Made by a program: the position numbers and the translations under genes
In this document: positions 6,909 to 16,400 of the stretch, in pieces
Numbering within the stretch: position 1 is the first letter of the stretch
How the letters are laid out: the number at the start of each line of letters is the position of its first letter
The notes under the pieces: model-generated
Seen by the model: only the letters and a program-made list of their open reading frames with translations
The model's database searches: none
Told to the model about the DNA's origin: nothing
Source of the DNA: JBHPCZ01 sp042573625
GTDB taxonomy: Bacteria; Desulfobacterota; Desulfobacteria; Desulfobacterales; UBA11574
Reading direction: 5' to 3'
Assembly: GCA_042573625.1 (NCBI GenBank)
Contig: JBHPCZ010000031.1
Span: 1 to 33,182, forward strand
Length of the DNA: 33,182 bases

Positions 6909-7553
6909 ATGTTATTTTACCGCAAATTCAATGCCAGCTGTTTTATGCGTAGAGCGACAGATATTATATTCCTTATTGCTTCCATCGGGATTTTATACGG
7001 GTGCGCTGCCTTGTCGGTCATCCCCGTTACCCTTAAGGAAGTCAAAAATCATATTGTAGGACAGCAAAAAAGTTTCGCCCATCCTCTTGACAAAGTGATG
7101 GTCACTTCTGCCATTAAACTTCGAGAAATGGAATTTGTCCTTTTAAGAATTGAAAACTTTAATCAGAAAGGATTCATCCACGCGAAATGGCAAGACGTAG
7201 ACACTGAGCTTTATCTGGAAACAGTTACACCGAAACTCACCAAGATGAAAAGTAAAATCAGGGGAAAAAATAAATCACGCGAATACTCTACTGAAGAGGC
7301 ATTCTTTCAAAGTGTTCACAATGCGTTAAATCAAAATGAGACCAGAAATTTGAACGAATTTACGGATGGAATGATTAACGTTCATATTTCACCGGATAAC
7401 AACTCACCAGTCATTGCCTATTTGGGGACCGGCGAAGACGTAGAGTTTGTCGAGCAAGTTGGCACTTGGGCCAGAATCGGCTTGATGGATAGCTACGCCG
7501 GATTTGCAGAATCAAAATATTTTCATGACAAGCCTAAGCCGACTAGAGAATAA
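6909..7553 (+). CDS. Lipoprotein with C-terminal SH3-like domain
   Basis: A 214-residue protein with a signal peptide (IIFLIASIGIL) and lipobox LYGC, the lipidated cysteine being residue 32 with this start. An in-frame ATG at 6945 would give a more usual signal-peptide length. The central part (residues about 60-120) resembles the DUF3568-like fold seen in small lipoproteins (KVMVTSAIKLREMEFVLLRIENFNQKGFIHAKW). The C-terminal 55 residues, from MINVHISPDNNSPVIAYLGTGEDVEFVEQVGTWARIGL to GFAESKYF, look like a bacterial SH3 domain. Such domains often bind cell-wall peptides. It probably sits at the outer or inner membrane facing the periplasm. No operon partner is evident. Confidence 0.7.
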   Translation: MLFYRKFNASCFMRRATDIIFLIASIGILYGCAALSVIPVTLKEVKNHIVGQQKSFAHPLDKVMVTSAIKLREMEFVLLRIENFNQKGFIHAKWQDVDTELYLETVTPKLTKMKSKIRGKNKSREYSTEEAFFQSVHNALNQNETRNLNEFTDGMINVHISPDNNSPVIAYLGTGEDVEFVEQVGTWARIGLMDSYAGFAESKYFHDKPKPTRE

Positions 7554-8108
7554 TTTGCAGATTGAAATAGGCGCTTAGCCAGGCATTGGCAAAACGGCGA
7601 AAGCAAAGAAATTTGACTCAAGCCCAGTCCGAAGGTTATTTTAAAAAAGGGAGTTTGAGGTGGCATTTATCGATTTAACTGATAGTATCTCTAATGTTCG
7701 AACATTTTTTCATCCGGGCATCTTCAAACACAATTAAAAATGAAAATGTAAAAATAAGAGCTCTGACCCGGTGTTAATAACGGCATTTCGGGAGGCCATT
7801 AGATATGGCAAGGGCTTTGTTAGATTGTTAACCTTTCAACAAAACCTTTGTATGGGGCGATTCTCTTGAATCGCCCTTTTTATTGGTACGTCCACGAGGG
7901 CCTAATAAAACAGATGGCCGTTTTTGTTTTTTTTGATGAAAAGAAAAATTTGCAGAGATAAAGGCTGATTGTCAATAACTCAGTTTGCATTTATACTTTG
8001 ATCCCTTGACGTATATTTCCCTCTGATATACATGAATCATAGAGCGCTGTAGAGGGGAAGCAGTTTGTTTAAAGACAGTATAACCTCCTGAAAAATAATG
8101 ATATCTAT
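7554..8108. other. 555-bp intergenic region with orphan terminator
   Basis: No protein gene is supported. It contains a palindrome AATGTTCGAACATT (7693-7706) followed by Ts, a strong terminator at 7855-7881 that belongs to no visible gene, and possible promoter sequence near 8005 (TTGACG with TATACA 15 bp on). A small RNA ending at the terminator is possible. Confidence 0.4.
7855..7881 (+). terminator. Strong rho-independent terminator without an upstream gene
   Basis: A 9-bp perfect stem GGGCGATTC / GAATCGCCC around a TCTT loop is followed by TTTTT. The nearest plus-strand gene ends 300 bp upstream. It may end a long 3' UTR or a small RNA. Confidence 0.75.
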
Positions 8109-9260
8109 TTGAAAAAGAGCTTGCTGACAATTCTCGCGGATTTTTACCATGAGCAACTGCCGCGAAAGCTCCAAAAAATCACCTTTCCCTTCCTCTACCG
8201 GATGTACCTGCTTTCGGAGAGACTTTATTTATTGGTATTCGATATTTTCCCGGAAGTTAATATTTATCGGAATATTCGGTACGCGGAAAATCCCGAACTG
8301 ACCGTACTTCTTGCCGGGAGTGAAAAGAACTGCAGATTTCTCCTGGATCAGTTGTTCACTTCCGAAACAAAAACAGACCGTCGAGCCAGAATACCGATAT
8401 GGAAGATCCCCTCAATCGACAGGTCCCAGGCAAACATGGTTTTAATTGAAGCGGACCAATGTTTTGATAGGTTTATGACAAGACGGGGGTTTCTCGCCAT
8501 ACCGGAATGGATCCTATTCTCCATGGACATCTCAATGCCGGTTGATAAAATTCTGAAGTCCGCAAAAAAGGGACACGCCAACAACTTGCGGTTGATTAAA
8601 AAGCATCAATTCCAGTACGAGGTGGTTCGAGATCGAGAAAAACTCCGTTTCTTCTATGATGAAATGTATCTTCCCTACATCACAGGCCGTTATGGACGTC
8701 TAACCCTCCTTGCGCCCTTCGAACAAATGGAAAACCTCATGCACCGGGGAAAGCTTTTGCTGGTGAAAAATGAAACGGAGTATGTTTCGGGGATGCTGAT
8801 TCATCATGAAACCTCACCTCCACTGATCTGTTATCTCGGCGTCAGAGGCGGGAGAAAAGCGTATGTCAAGCAGGGAGCGATCTCCGCTCTCTACCTGTAT
8901 ACAATTCTCTGGGCAAAAGAGCAGGGGTATCGAGAGCTGGATTTCGGCCACTGTCGGCCTCTTCTGACCGATGGGGTCCTTTGGTATAAGAAAAAATGGG
9001 GAATGAGAATACAGAAAAGTATGAGAAGGTACCGGACGGTCTATCTATCCCTTTGCAAGCCGGATGCAGATCTTAACGAGTTTTTGATAAAAAACCCTTT
9101 GATTTGTGTTGATGGGGGGCATTTCAAAGGGATTATCTTCGTCCATGAAGGGCATGAAAGCAATCATCGGAAAATCGGAGCCATCAAAAGAAAGCACTCC
9201 ATTTCAGGATTGGAAGAATTTGAAGTTATTTCGCTTCGTCCCCCCGAAGTCAGGACTTAA
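8109..9260 (+). CDS. GNAT/FemAB-like acyltransferase (Acetyltransf_6-like)
   Basis: A 383-residue protein in the FemAB/BioF2-like branch of the GNAT superfamily. Residues about 155-310 carry its pattern: KSAKKGHANNLRLIKKH, FYDEMYLPYITGRYG, LLLVKNETEYVSGMLIHHE, GRKAYVKQGAISALYLYTILWAKEQGYRELDFGHCRPLLTDGVLWYKKKWGM. The last motif is the usual family ending, where DFG and the FK/YK-KKWG segment shape the acceptor site. These enzymes transfer an acyl or aminoacyl group. The start is uncertain: the ORF opens with TTG, no good ribosome binding site is seen, and the ATG at 8098 is stopped after four codons. It is 56 bp upstream of a radical SAM/SPASM gene on the same strand, so the two probably form an operon. 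Substrate is unknown. Confidence 0.75.
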   Translation: MKKSLLTILADFYHEQLPRKLQKITFPFLYRMYLLSERLYLLVFDIFPEVNIYRNIRYAENPELTVLLAGSEKNCRFLLDQLFTSETKTDRRARIPIWKIPSIDRSQANMVLIEADQCFDRFMTRRGFLAIPEWILFSMDISMPVDKILKSAKKGHANNLRLIKKHQFQYEVVRDREKLRFFYDEMYLPYITGRYGRLTLLAPFEQMENLMHRGKLLLVKNETEYVSGMLIHHETSPPLICYLGVRGGRKAYVKQGAISALYLYTILWAKEQGYRELDFGHCRPLLTDGVLWYKKKWGMRIQKSMRRYRTVYLSLCKPDADLNEFLIKNPLICVDGGHFKGIIFVHEGHESNHRKIGAIKRKHSISGLEEFEVISLRPPEVRT

Positions 9261-9316
9261 CCGGCAACCGTGCTTCGGATGTCAAACTGTTTTTATTTTC
9301 CACTACCCGAGCACCC

Positions 9317-10381
9317 ATGAAAACTTATCCGCGCAACTATTACATCCGTCGAATAGCATCCCAATTGTCCAAACAAAGACCCAAAGCAGCGGTTGCACTG
9401 GCAAAAACCATTTTGCCGGGAAAGATGAACAATTTTCCGAATTTTCTGTCTGTTGAGGTAACCAACCATTGCAATCTTTCATGTGGCACGTGCCCACAAT
9501 CCGGCCTTTCGGACGAAAAAGGATACCTAAGCATGGCTTTATTCAGAAAGGTTGTTGATGAATGTCGCAGGTACGCTTCTTTGCGGAGCATCATTTTCAC
9601 GGGGTTCGGTGAGCCGCTGATGCATCCTCGATTGATGGAGATGAGCCGTTACATCAAAGCCCTAAAAATACCGTATGTGAGGGCTTACACAAATTGTACG
9701 CTTCTGAACCAAAAGAAAACAGATGAGATCTTACTTAATTCCGGATTTGACGAGATCACCCTTTCACTCAATGCCGCCGACCGGGAAACATACGAACAAA
9801 TCACTGATAGAAAGGATTATGAACGTGTAACAGATAACATCGAATATTTTTTGAGAAGGAAAAACGAACTCAAAGTTCGTTATCCATTTGTAAATCTTCA
9901 ATTACTCAAACTGAGCGGTGTCCCTCTTTATGAAAAGCAATTCATCGAAAAATGGCTGCCCCTTTTGCAGCCCGGCGATTGTGTTCGAATTAAAACTCCT
10001 CACTCGTATGCCGGCCAGGTGAATGATCCGAGGGTCAATCAAACTTTTAATAACCTCAAAAGGTTCCCCTGCGGCCAACTCTGGACCTACCTTTTCATGT
10101 CCTGGAACGGGGATGTAATGCCGTGTTGTGTGGATCCTTCAAAAAAATTGAAAATCGGGAATTTGCATGATTCCTCATTGAAGGAATTGTGGCGTTCACC
10201 CGGCATCGCGCATCTGCGCGAGATGCACATGCGAAGAGAATATCACAGCTTGCCTCTCTGCAGTGACTGTGAGATATGGTGGTATTTTTCCTGGCGTGCA
10301 TTGGCCGCCAATAAAATACGCAACAGAGTCAAGGCATTATTACATCAGGCTGGGGAATGTGGAACGTATCGAAGTCTATAG
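9317..10381 (+). CDS. Radical SAM/SPASM-domain enzyme
   Basis: A 354-residue enzyme. The radical SAM cluster motif CNLSCGTC is at residues 52-59 (CX3CX2C), preceded by FLSVEVTNH. FTGFGEPLMHPRL is the GGEP-like SAM-binding segment, and SLNAADRETYEQITDRKDYERV is typical of the group. The C-terminal SPASM part has CGQLW (about residue 254), WNGDVMPCCVDPSKKLKIGNL and PLCSDCEIW, giving cysteines for auxiliary iron-sulfur clusters. Such enzymes modify peptides, sugars or small metabolites by radical chemistry. A convincing ribosome binding site is lacking (GAG 5 nt upstream). With the upstream acyltransferase and the convergent ligase-like gene, it suggests a small biosynthetic locus. No RiPP precursor was seen nearby. 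Confidence 0.85.
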   Translation: MKTYPRNYYIRRIASQLSKQRPKAAVALAKTILPGKMNNFPNFLSVEVTNHCNLSCGTCPQSGLSDEKGYLSMALFRKVVDECRRYASLRSIIFTGFGEPLMHPRLMEMSRYIKALKIPYVRAYTNCTLLNQKKTDEILLNSGFDEITLSLNAADRETYEQITDRKDYERVTDNIEYFLRRKNELKVRYPFVNLQLLKLSGVPLYEKQFIEKWLPLLQPGDCVRIKTPHSYAGQVNDPRVNQTFNNLKRFPCGQLWTYLFMSWNGDVMPCCVDPSKKLKIGNLHDSSLKELWRSPGIAHLREMHMRREYHSLPLCSDCEIWWYFSWRALAANKIRNRVKALLHQAGECGTYRSL

Positions 10382-10908
10382 ATCAAGCGGTGCGCCCATG
10401 AAAATTTGATTTTCTATCACCCAGGGATAAATAGTGCTCAAAAAACCGGATGTTGATGTTTGTTTAAAAATGGAACTGAGTCGGGCAAAATGGTTGCCTC
10501 TGTCGGCGACGACATTAAAACGCATATTTTCACTGGCGTGCCGCTCCTTGCCTTAAAAGTATACCCGCCGCGAGTTTTCCAAAATCCGTTCATTGCATTG
10601 TTTCGCTTAAGAAAGGGGTCACCCATTATGAAATAAACACAGAAAACAGCAGACAGGCATCTTTCGTTTAAAGACGGGAGGCTACACCGAAACCCCTGCC
10701 CTCGCAATTTTCAAACACACTTCAAAAAAACTGAGGGAGGGGGTTTCTTTTCTCAATAAGGGCAGATCCATTTCACAGGGTTTGACCTTTCCGTTTTGAT
10801 GATATCTGTACTAAGAAAGAATTGGTATCAGGTTGTGTTTATTGTAAGATAACACAACTTTCCCCCCCTCCCCATATAATCCAATAATTAATAATTAAGA
10901 CCCCTATT
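10382..10908. other. 527-bp gap between convergent genes
   Basis: No convincing gene. A minus-strand frame at 10438-10707 has no ribosome binding site or recognisable domain. The gap contains the second copy of the 46-bp dispersed repeat (10564-10609), a stretch AAGAAAGGGGTCA near 10610 that resembles the outer bases of the RAYT repeat at 12281, and a C-rich run at 10861-10872. Confidence 0.4.
10564..10609. repeat. 46-bp dispersed repeat, copy 2
   Basis: Matches 6592-6637 in the same orientation, sharing the 20-bp core GCGAGTTTTCCAAAATCCGT and CATTGTTTCG. The two copies lie about 4 kb apart, on either side of the lipoprotein, acyltransferase and radical SAM genes. Confidence 0.6.
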
Positions 10909-12186
10909 TCATTGCCAAAGTATTGATAAAGGATTTCTAATTCCTGGAATATCCTCCGGCCCCCAATGCTGGTAGAGGTATCGGCATTTGTCACATGGTT
11001 TTGCTTTAAATGCACACCGGGTCGCCCAGCAACCAATCTCCCTTTTCCTGTTCAGGACCAACCGCCACAAGTGGTCGGAAGCGGATGCTTTGACTATGAC
11101 CAAATCGCCCGGTTGCAGATACCCCGAAAGATATCCATTCGCTTCCGGCAAAAGTTTGAATGCCCGAATCTTGGATTCCGGTAATTTTGTCAGCTTCTTC
11201 AGATAGTCAGGAGCAAAACGCCCCACGAAAATCACTTTATCCATCACCGCCGAGGCCGCTGTGGCAAATTTCCTGTACTTAGTACCGCTACTACCCGGAT
11301 AATCTGATATGGTTCCTATTACAGCAATTTTTCGTGTGGCACGGGCCGTTTTCATAAAACCGATAATTTCCGGCATTGAATCCCAGGGGGCTTTAAAATC
11401 ATCCCGAATAAAAGCAATCTTATCCGGATGAAACTCAGGGTTCATCCGCCGTGTTGTCGGCTCTATATGCTTCAAGGCCCCAACCGCGTCAGAAAGGGAA
11501 AAATTCAAAGCCAGGGCCATGCTCAATGCGGCCAGTGCTGAACCGGCAAGATGGGTACCCAGCAGCCGGCTCCGTACAGGCATTGTCTCGCTGCGGTAAG
11601 ACACCGTAAAATTCAGCCTCGAAGGCCAATCGGACCTGACATCAGTTGCCCTGACATCAGCCTGCTCAAAGAATCCATAGGTGATGACCTTCGCCCGAGT
11701 GTCCTCTTTCATTGAAAGGACCAGTGGGTCATCGGCATTGAGAATCGCAATGCCTGACGCGGGCAACACCTGAACTATTTTCACTTTTTCGTTACGGACG
11801 TTCTCCCTGCCCCGGAATGCTTTGTAATGATCATTCCTAACGTTGGTGACAATGGCGACATGTGGCTTCAATAGAGAAACATTTTGATCAATTGTTCCGG
11901 GCTCCCATGTGGCAATCTCCATAATGCAGAACCGGTGCCAGAAACGCGAGCTTAAGATCGTCAGAATCACGGCGAGAAATATATTGTAACTGTCAAAGCT
12001 TTTGACACCCCGGAAGCGGGTTGAAAGAAGATTCGCGGCGAGATCCTTTGTCGTCGTCTTGCCGCAACTTCCGGTAACACCAATGAATGTAACCTTTCGC
12101 AGACACTTCCTGTAGGCTACGGTCGGCCATAAGAGCAAATTGGGCAGGATATCAATATATAATTTCTTTAGTATCTTTTTATTCAT
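10909..12186 (-). CDS. Mur-ligase-like ATP-dependent amide ligase lacking the N-terminal UDP-binding domain
   Basis: A 425-residue protein from the ATG at 12186 (a TTG one codon earlier is possible). It has a Mur-ligase P-loop GVTGSCGKTT at residues 36-45, then IMEIATWEPGTI, VTNVRNDHYKAF, ILNADDPLVL, a middle-domain end at EPTTRRMN, and the C-terminal domain with DDFKAPWDSMPEII (where MurF has a DSYNANP motif) and IAVIGTISDY. In MurF the P-loop lies near residue 110. Here the whole N-terminal UDP-MurNAc-binding domain is missing and replaced by a hydrophobic helix (ILPNLLLWPTVAY). The C-terminus adds a four-cysteine cluster at residues 386, 391, 398 and 401, which could bind zinc. It probably joins an amino acid or amine to an acid by acyl-phosphate chemistry, but not as a standard MurF. 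Confidence 0.75.
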   Translation of the reverse strand: MNKKILKKLYIDILPNLLLWPTVAYRKCLRKVTFIGVTGSCGKTTTKDLAANLLSTRFRGVKSFDSYNIFLAVILTILSSRFWHRFCIMEIATWEPGTIDQNVSLLKPHVAIVTNVRNDHYKAFRGRENVRNEKVKIVQVLPASGIAILNADDPLVLSMKEDTRAKVITYGFFEQADVRATDVRSDWPSRLNFTVSYRSETMPVRSRLLGTHLAGSALAALSMALALNFSLSDAVGALKHIEPTTRRMNPEFHPDKIAFIRDDFKAPWDSMPEIIGFMKTARATRKIAVIGTISDYPGSSGTKYRKFATAASAVMDKVIFVGRFAPDYLKKLTKLPESKIRAFKLLPEANGYLSGYLQPGDLVIVKASASDHLWRLVLNRKREIGCWATRCAFKAKPCDKCRYLYQHWGPEDIPGIRNPLSILWQ

Positions 12187-12283
12187 CAATCCAAAAAAAA
12201 TCAGGAGTTATTCTTAATTTAAAAAGAGACGACCGTGATAAGGAAACACTAATTTGTTTGTCTAATATTTACATTAAAAGAAA

Positions 12284-12305
12284 GGGGTCAAGTCTACATT
12301 TGACC
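12284..12305. repeat. RAYT-1 terminal repeat, left (22 bp)
   Basis: This 22-mer (begins GGGGTCAAGTCTAC, ends TTTGACC) is the exact reverse complement of 13298-13319. It contains an internal 6-bp inverted repeat GGTCAA/TTGACC and, on the complementary strand, a GTAG tetranucleotide as in REP sequences. The transposase stop codon falls inside it. Confidence 0.85.
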
Positions 12306-13268
12306 TTTATAGATATTATTCTTTATTTCCTCTATTTGTTGTCTGAACTTTCTATCAGATTTTGTCAATTTTGAAACCGTTTGTATGATGCTGCTTACAG
12401 TACTGTAAGCGTTAATTTGAAAAATATTTTTTATATCGTTTAGATTATCGCCTCGAATATTTCGCAACAAATAGATGGCAACATTGCGCGGTTTATTGAA
12501 GACACCACGCCTGCTAACCAGCAATTCATTGAACGATACGTTATAATACCCACAGATTGCCGAAATTATATCATCAGATAAAGGGGCCAAACTTTTTGAT
12601 TCCGGAATCTCATAATCGGTTTTACTGAAATAATATTTTTCCTTTATCTTGGCAATAAAGCTCTCAGGCCCAAAAATCGACGGGAGATTCTTTTTTGAAA
12701 ATAGATTCGTGACCTCTTGCGAATCGTCATCTTGCATAAATTCAATAAAGGGTTTCAACCTCCCTTTCTTTTTGGGCGTTATCATGGAAAAAATATAATC
12801 TTTATGCAGCCATTTCCATTTCCTTGAATATGACAGATATCCCTTATAACTGCTCCATTCATAATCCTGCATCTCTTTAACCATAGCTGCCTTTACAGGA
12901 TTTTTGTGTATATATCTCACCAATTGCAACAGGTGGCTGTCATTACAGACCAGAATTGATTTATATCTTCCTCTAAAAAGCTGGCCATCGAACCCATGCC
13001 TTCTATTGAATCTCTGGGTATACAAACCATTTAAATGCCTCATGCATCTTGAAATATTGCCCTCAGGTGTCTGAAGCAAAACATGGTAATGATTCGACAT
13101 TAAACAGTAAGCGGCAATGTTTGCATTCCATATCTCAGATATTTCAATCAGCAGATCAAAAAATTCAAAATAATCTTCTTTTTCTGAAAAAATGGCCTCA
13201 GATCGTCTTCCACGGTTCATGACATGGTACCATGCTCCCGGGAACTCTATTCTAAGTGGACGCGACAT
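12294..13268 (-). CDS. REP-associated tyrosine transposase (RAYT), element 1
   Basis: A 324-residue member of the Y1/HUH single-strand transposase group related to IS200/IS605. It opens with MSRPLRIEFPGAWYHVMNRGRR, has the metal-binding HUH-type motif in LMSNHYHVLLQTPEGN (about residues 56-71), then MRHLNGLYTQRFNRRHGFDGQLFRGRYKSI, the highly conserved RAYT block, and LVRYIHKNPVKA. The C-terminal half has weaker similarity and probably holds accessory helices. The enzyme nicks DNA at REP hairpins. The gene is flanked by perfect 22-bp inverted repeats at 12284-12305 and 13298-13319, so the unit of about 1036 bp looks complete. The frame is intact. No strong ribosome binding site precedes the ATG, which is common for these genes. 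Confidence 0.92.
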   Translation of the reverse strand: MSRPLRIEFPGAWYHVMNRGRRSEAIFSEKEDYFEFFDLLIEISEIWNANIAAYCLMSNHYHVLLQTPEGNISRCMRHLNGLYTQRFNRRHGFDGQLFRGRYKSILVCNDSHLLQLVRYIHKNPVKAAMVKEMQDYEWSSYKGYLSYSRKWKWLHKDYIFSMITPKKKGRLKPFIEFMQDDDSQEVTNLFSKKNLPSIFGPESFIAKIKEKYYFSKTDYEIPESKSLAPLSDDIISAICGYYNVSFNELLVSRRGVFNKPRNVAIYLLRNIRGDNLNDIKNIFQINAYSTVSSIIQTVSKLTKSDRKFRQQIEEIKNNIYKGQM

Positions 13269-13297
13269 GATCTGAACTTATCATTTTTGCGGCCAAT

Positions 13298-13319
13298 GGT
13301 CAAATGTAGACTTGACCCC
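13298..13319. repeat. RAYT-1 terminal repeat, right (22 bp)
   Basis: Exact reverse complement of 12284-12305. It carries GTAG and the inverted repeat GGTCAA/TTGACC. It lies 30 bp upstream of the transposase ATG. Confidence 0.85.
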
Positions 13320-13470
13320 TATCTTCAAGGTTTTTTTTCTTGAACTAATATGGATTTTATCCGATCCTACGCATCGTTGACGTTCGGTCGAATTAATGGG
13401 ATTATGAATTCTTTGTTGAATACTGGAAAAATGAGAGAGGAAATCGGCGAGTTTCCCTGTGGAGATAAAA

Positions 13471-16400
13471 ATGAGAAGAATAGTGAAAATATATTGCAAT
13501 ACTTTTAACAGGATATTCAGATTCTTTTGGGTAACCCTTTTTCTACTCGTCTTCCACCAACCTTGCGTCTCTATCGCCGCCAACATTCCAGACCCGATGA
13601 AACCTTGGGTTGACTGGGTCTTGCATGATAAAGAGGATCAATTGCAATGCATTCCTCAATACAACAACCCCAAAGAACTTCAGTGCAATTGGCCAACAGA
13701 ACTCATAGTGAATTTAAACGGAAATGGAGGTGAATTCAGTCAGTCTTGGCAGATCCAGCATGAAAGTTGGGTAACATTGCCGGGAAACAGCAAACAATGG
13801 CCCCGAGATGTGAAGGTTGATGGAAAACCTGCGGTTGTCATCCTGAAACAGGACAGACCGAGTATTCAGCTGCAACCAGGGTCGTATACCCTTACCGGTA
13901 ATTTCACATGGTCGAAACTGCCTGAGTTTTTACAAGTTCCACGTCAGACTGCTCTCATCTCCCTGTCTGTGAACGATAATACAATTGAATTCCCAAATAT
14001 TGATGCATCAGGAATATTGTGGTTGAAAACAGATCAAAAGGAAGAAAAAATAGAAAACCGCCTGAAGATAGAAAGTTTCAGGCGAATTGATGACAGAATT
14101 CCCACCCGAATAGAGATCTCTGTCAGTCTCGATGTTGCAGGATCCGCTCGGGAAATCACTCTTGGACCCATATATTCCCCTGATAAATTCATCCCAATAT
14201 CCCTGCAAAGTTCACTTCCGGCCAGGCTGGAACAGGACGCGAGAATTCGGGTGCAGGTACGCCCGGGCCGACACAGGTTTGTATTAACAATCAGACATAT
14301 CGATCCGATAAAGACGCTCTCCTTTGAACATCCCCGTGATGGTTTCTGGCCGGAGCAGGAAATCTGGTCATTTAATGCGCGTTCCAACTTAAGAATTGTT
14401 GAAGTTGAAGGTGTACCGTCGATTGACCCCCAGCAAACTTCTATGCCGCAAACCTGGCGAAAACACCCTGCCTACCGATTACTTCCCGGAGACACCATTC
14501 GGTTTAAAGAAATCAAGCGTGGTGATCCACATCCGGCTCCTGACCAGCTTACGCTTAATCGCAGCTTATGGTTACGCTTTGATGGGTCCGGGTATACGAT
14601 CCAAGACAATATCGGAGGGAAAAAAAATACCAACTGGCGGCTGGAAATGAGCCCCTCAATTGAACTCGGCAGAATTGCTGTTGACGGAAAAGAACAGTTC
14701 ATTACGCATCGTCAAGGTACAGACAAAACGGGTGTAGAGCTTCGAAAGGGCATTTTAAATCTCACTGCGGACAGCAGCTACCAGGGAAATATCTCAACTT
14801 TGCCGGCAACCGGTTGGGACCATGATTTTCAGCAGGTTAGAGGGAGGCTGTATTTGCCGCCGGGCTGGAAACTGATCAACGCAGGAGGCATTGACAATAT
14901 TCCGTACACCTGGGTTAAACGCTGGACGCTCCTGGATTTCTTTATTGTCCTTGTTTTTACCATTTCTCTGGCAAAACTTTTTTCAAAACCTCTGGCCGGA
15001 ATTGCCTTTATAACCCTGGTACTGACTTATCATGAGCCGAATGCGCCGAGATATATCTGGCTGGCCTTGTTGATCGGTTTTGCCTTACTTAAACACCTGC
15101 CTGAAAGTAAATTCAAGCGGGCTGTCAAAATCTATCAGATGGCGGCCTACCTGGCGCTTTTGATTATTGTTATACCGTATTCAATCCAGGCCCTCAGGGT
15201 CGGTATTTACCCACAATTGGCAAGGCCCTGGACATCCATGACGGATTATTCCCGGCAGCGGCAGACGGCCTCAGCGCCAACTCGAATGAAAGCCCAAGAA
15301 AAAGTCCTCATGGAACAGGAAGAGGTAAAGAAAGCAGTCGGAATGGCCAAGGATATGGAACGGAGCGTTGTTGCAGATTCTATGGGAAGCGGCCGTTCAT
15401 CATATTATCAAAGCCAGGTCATGCAGTATGATCCAAAGGCCCTCACCCAAACAGGCCCGGGCCTCCCTGAATGGCAACCTTTTGAAACCATAAATTTTAG
15501 CTGGTCCGGGCCGGTGACCCGTGATCAAAAAATTTCATTGACATTAATCGGTCCTAAAACAAACCTTGTTCTCTCTTTTATTCGTGTGTTTTTGATTATC
15601 CTTCTGGCATTCGGAATGTGCGGAATAGGATACAGACGCAGTGAAGGATTTTATTTTCCAAACTTGAAATCATTTCTTGTATCGGTGTTTCTGATTCTTT
15701 CTTTTTTGAATCCAGGAGTTGTTCAGGCCGGCGAGATCCCTTCCCAGGATATGCTCAATGAGCTGCAGAAAAGACTCCTTGAAAAAAATGAATGTTTCCC
15801 TTCCTGCGCCGATATTTCGGACATTAAAATAACGATCACTCCGGAAAAGCTCTCTATTGTTGCCAGCGTAGACGCTCAAATTGACACGGCTGTTCCCCTG
15901 CCAAGCCATGTCAAACACTGGCTTCCCCAACAAGTTATAGTGGATGACAGCCATGCAAAGGGGCTCTTTCGGTTAAATGAGAGTTTGTGGGTACTGGTGC
16001 CCTCCGGTAAACACACCCTGAAACTCAATGGCTCAATCCGAAAGCAAAACACCTTACAGCTGCCATTTCCTTTAAAACCTCATCACGCAACAATAACGGC
16101 AAATGGCTGGTCTGTCGATGGAGTTCATCCTGACGGCACCTTTGATACCCAATTGCAATTCAAACGAATTGTTGAACAGGAAGACAAGAAAACAGAGATC
16201 CTTGAGACGGGCCTACTCCCGTCATTTACCTTGGTAGAGCGAAATATATTATTAGGTCTGGTTTGGAAAGTTGAAACCAGGGTTCAGCGAATAAGCCCAA
16301 GAGGCTCGGCGATAGTCATGGATATTCCTCTCCTGCCTGGAGAATCGGTAACGACGGAAGGCGTTCAGGTTGACAACGGCGTTGCCCAAATCAACCTGCG

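Larger units (their letters stand above)
12284..13319 (-). mobile_element. RAYT element 1 with 22-bp perfect inverted repeats
   Basis: An intact transposase gene bounded by perfect 22-bp inverted repeats, each able to form a hairpin. No target-site duplication was recognised, consistent with single-strand transposition. It lies between the Mur-ligase-like gene and the large membrane protein gene. Confidence 0.8.

Noticed and set aside
7570..7650. GGCAAAAC and GCGAAAGCAAAG, reminiscent of a c-di-GMP-I riboswitch
   Set aside because: The spacing and conserved junction bases do not fit, and no terminator or start codon of a gene follows closely.
7693..7706. AATGTTCGAACATT palindrome with T-run
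   Set aside because: AT-rich and weak as a terminator; it resembles a LexA-type site only loosely and no gene start is near.
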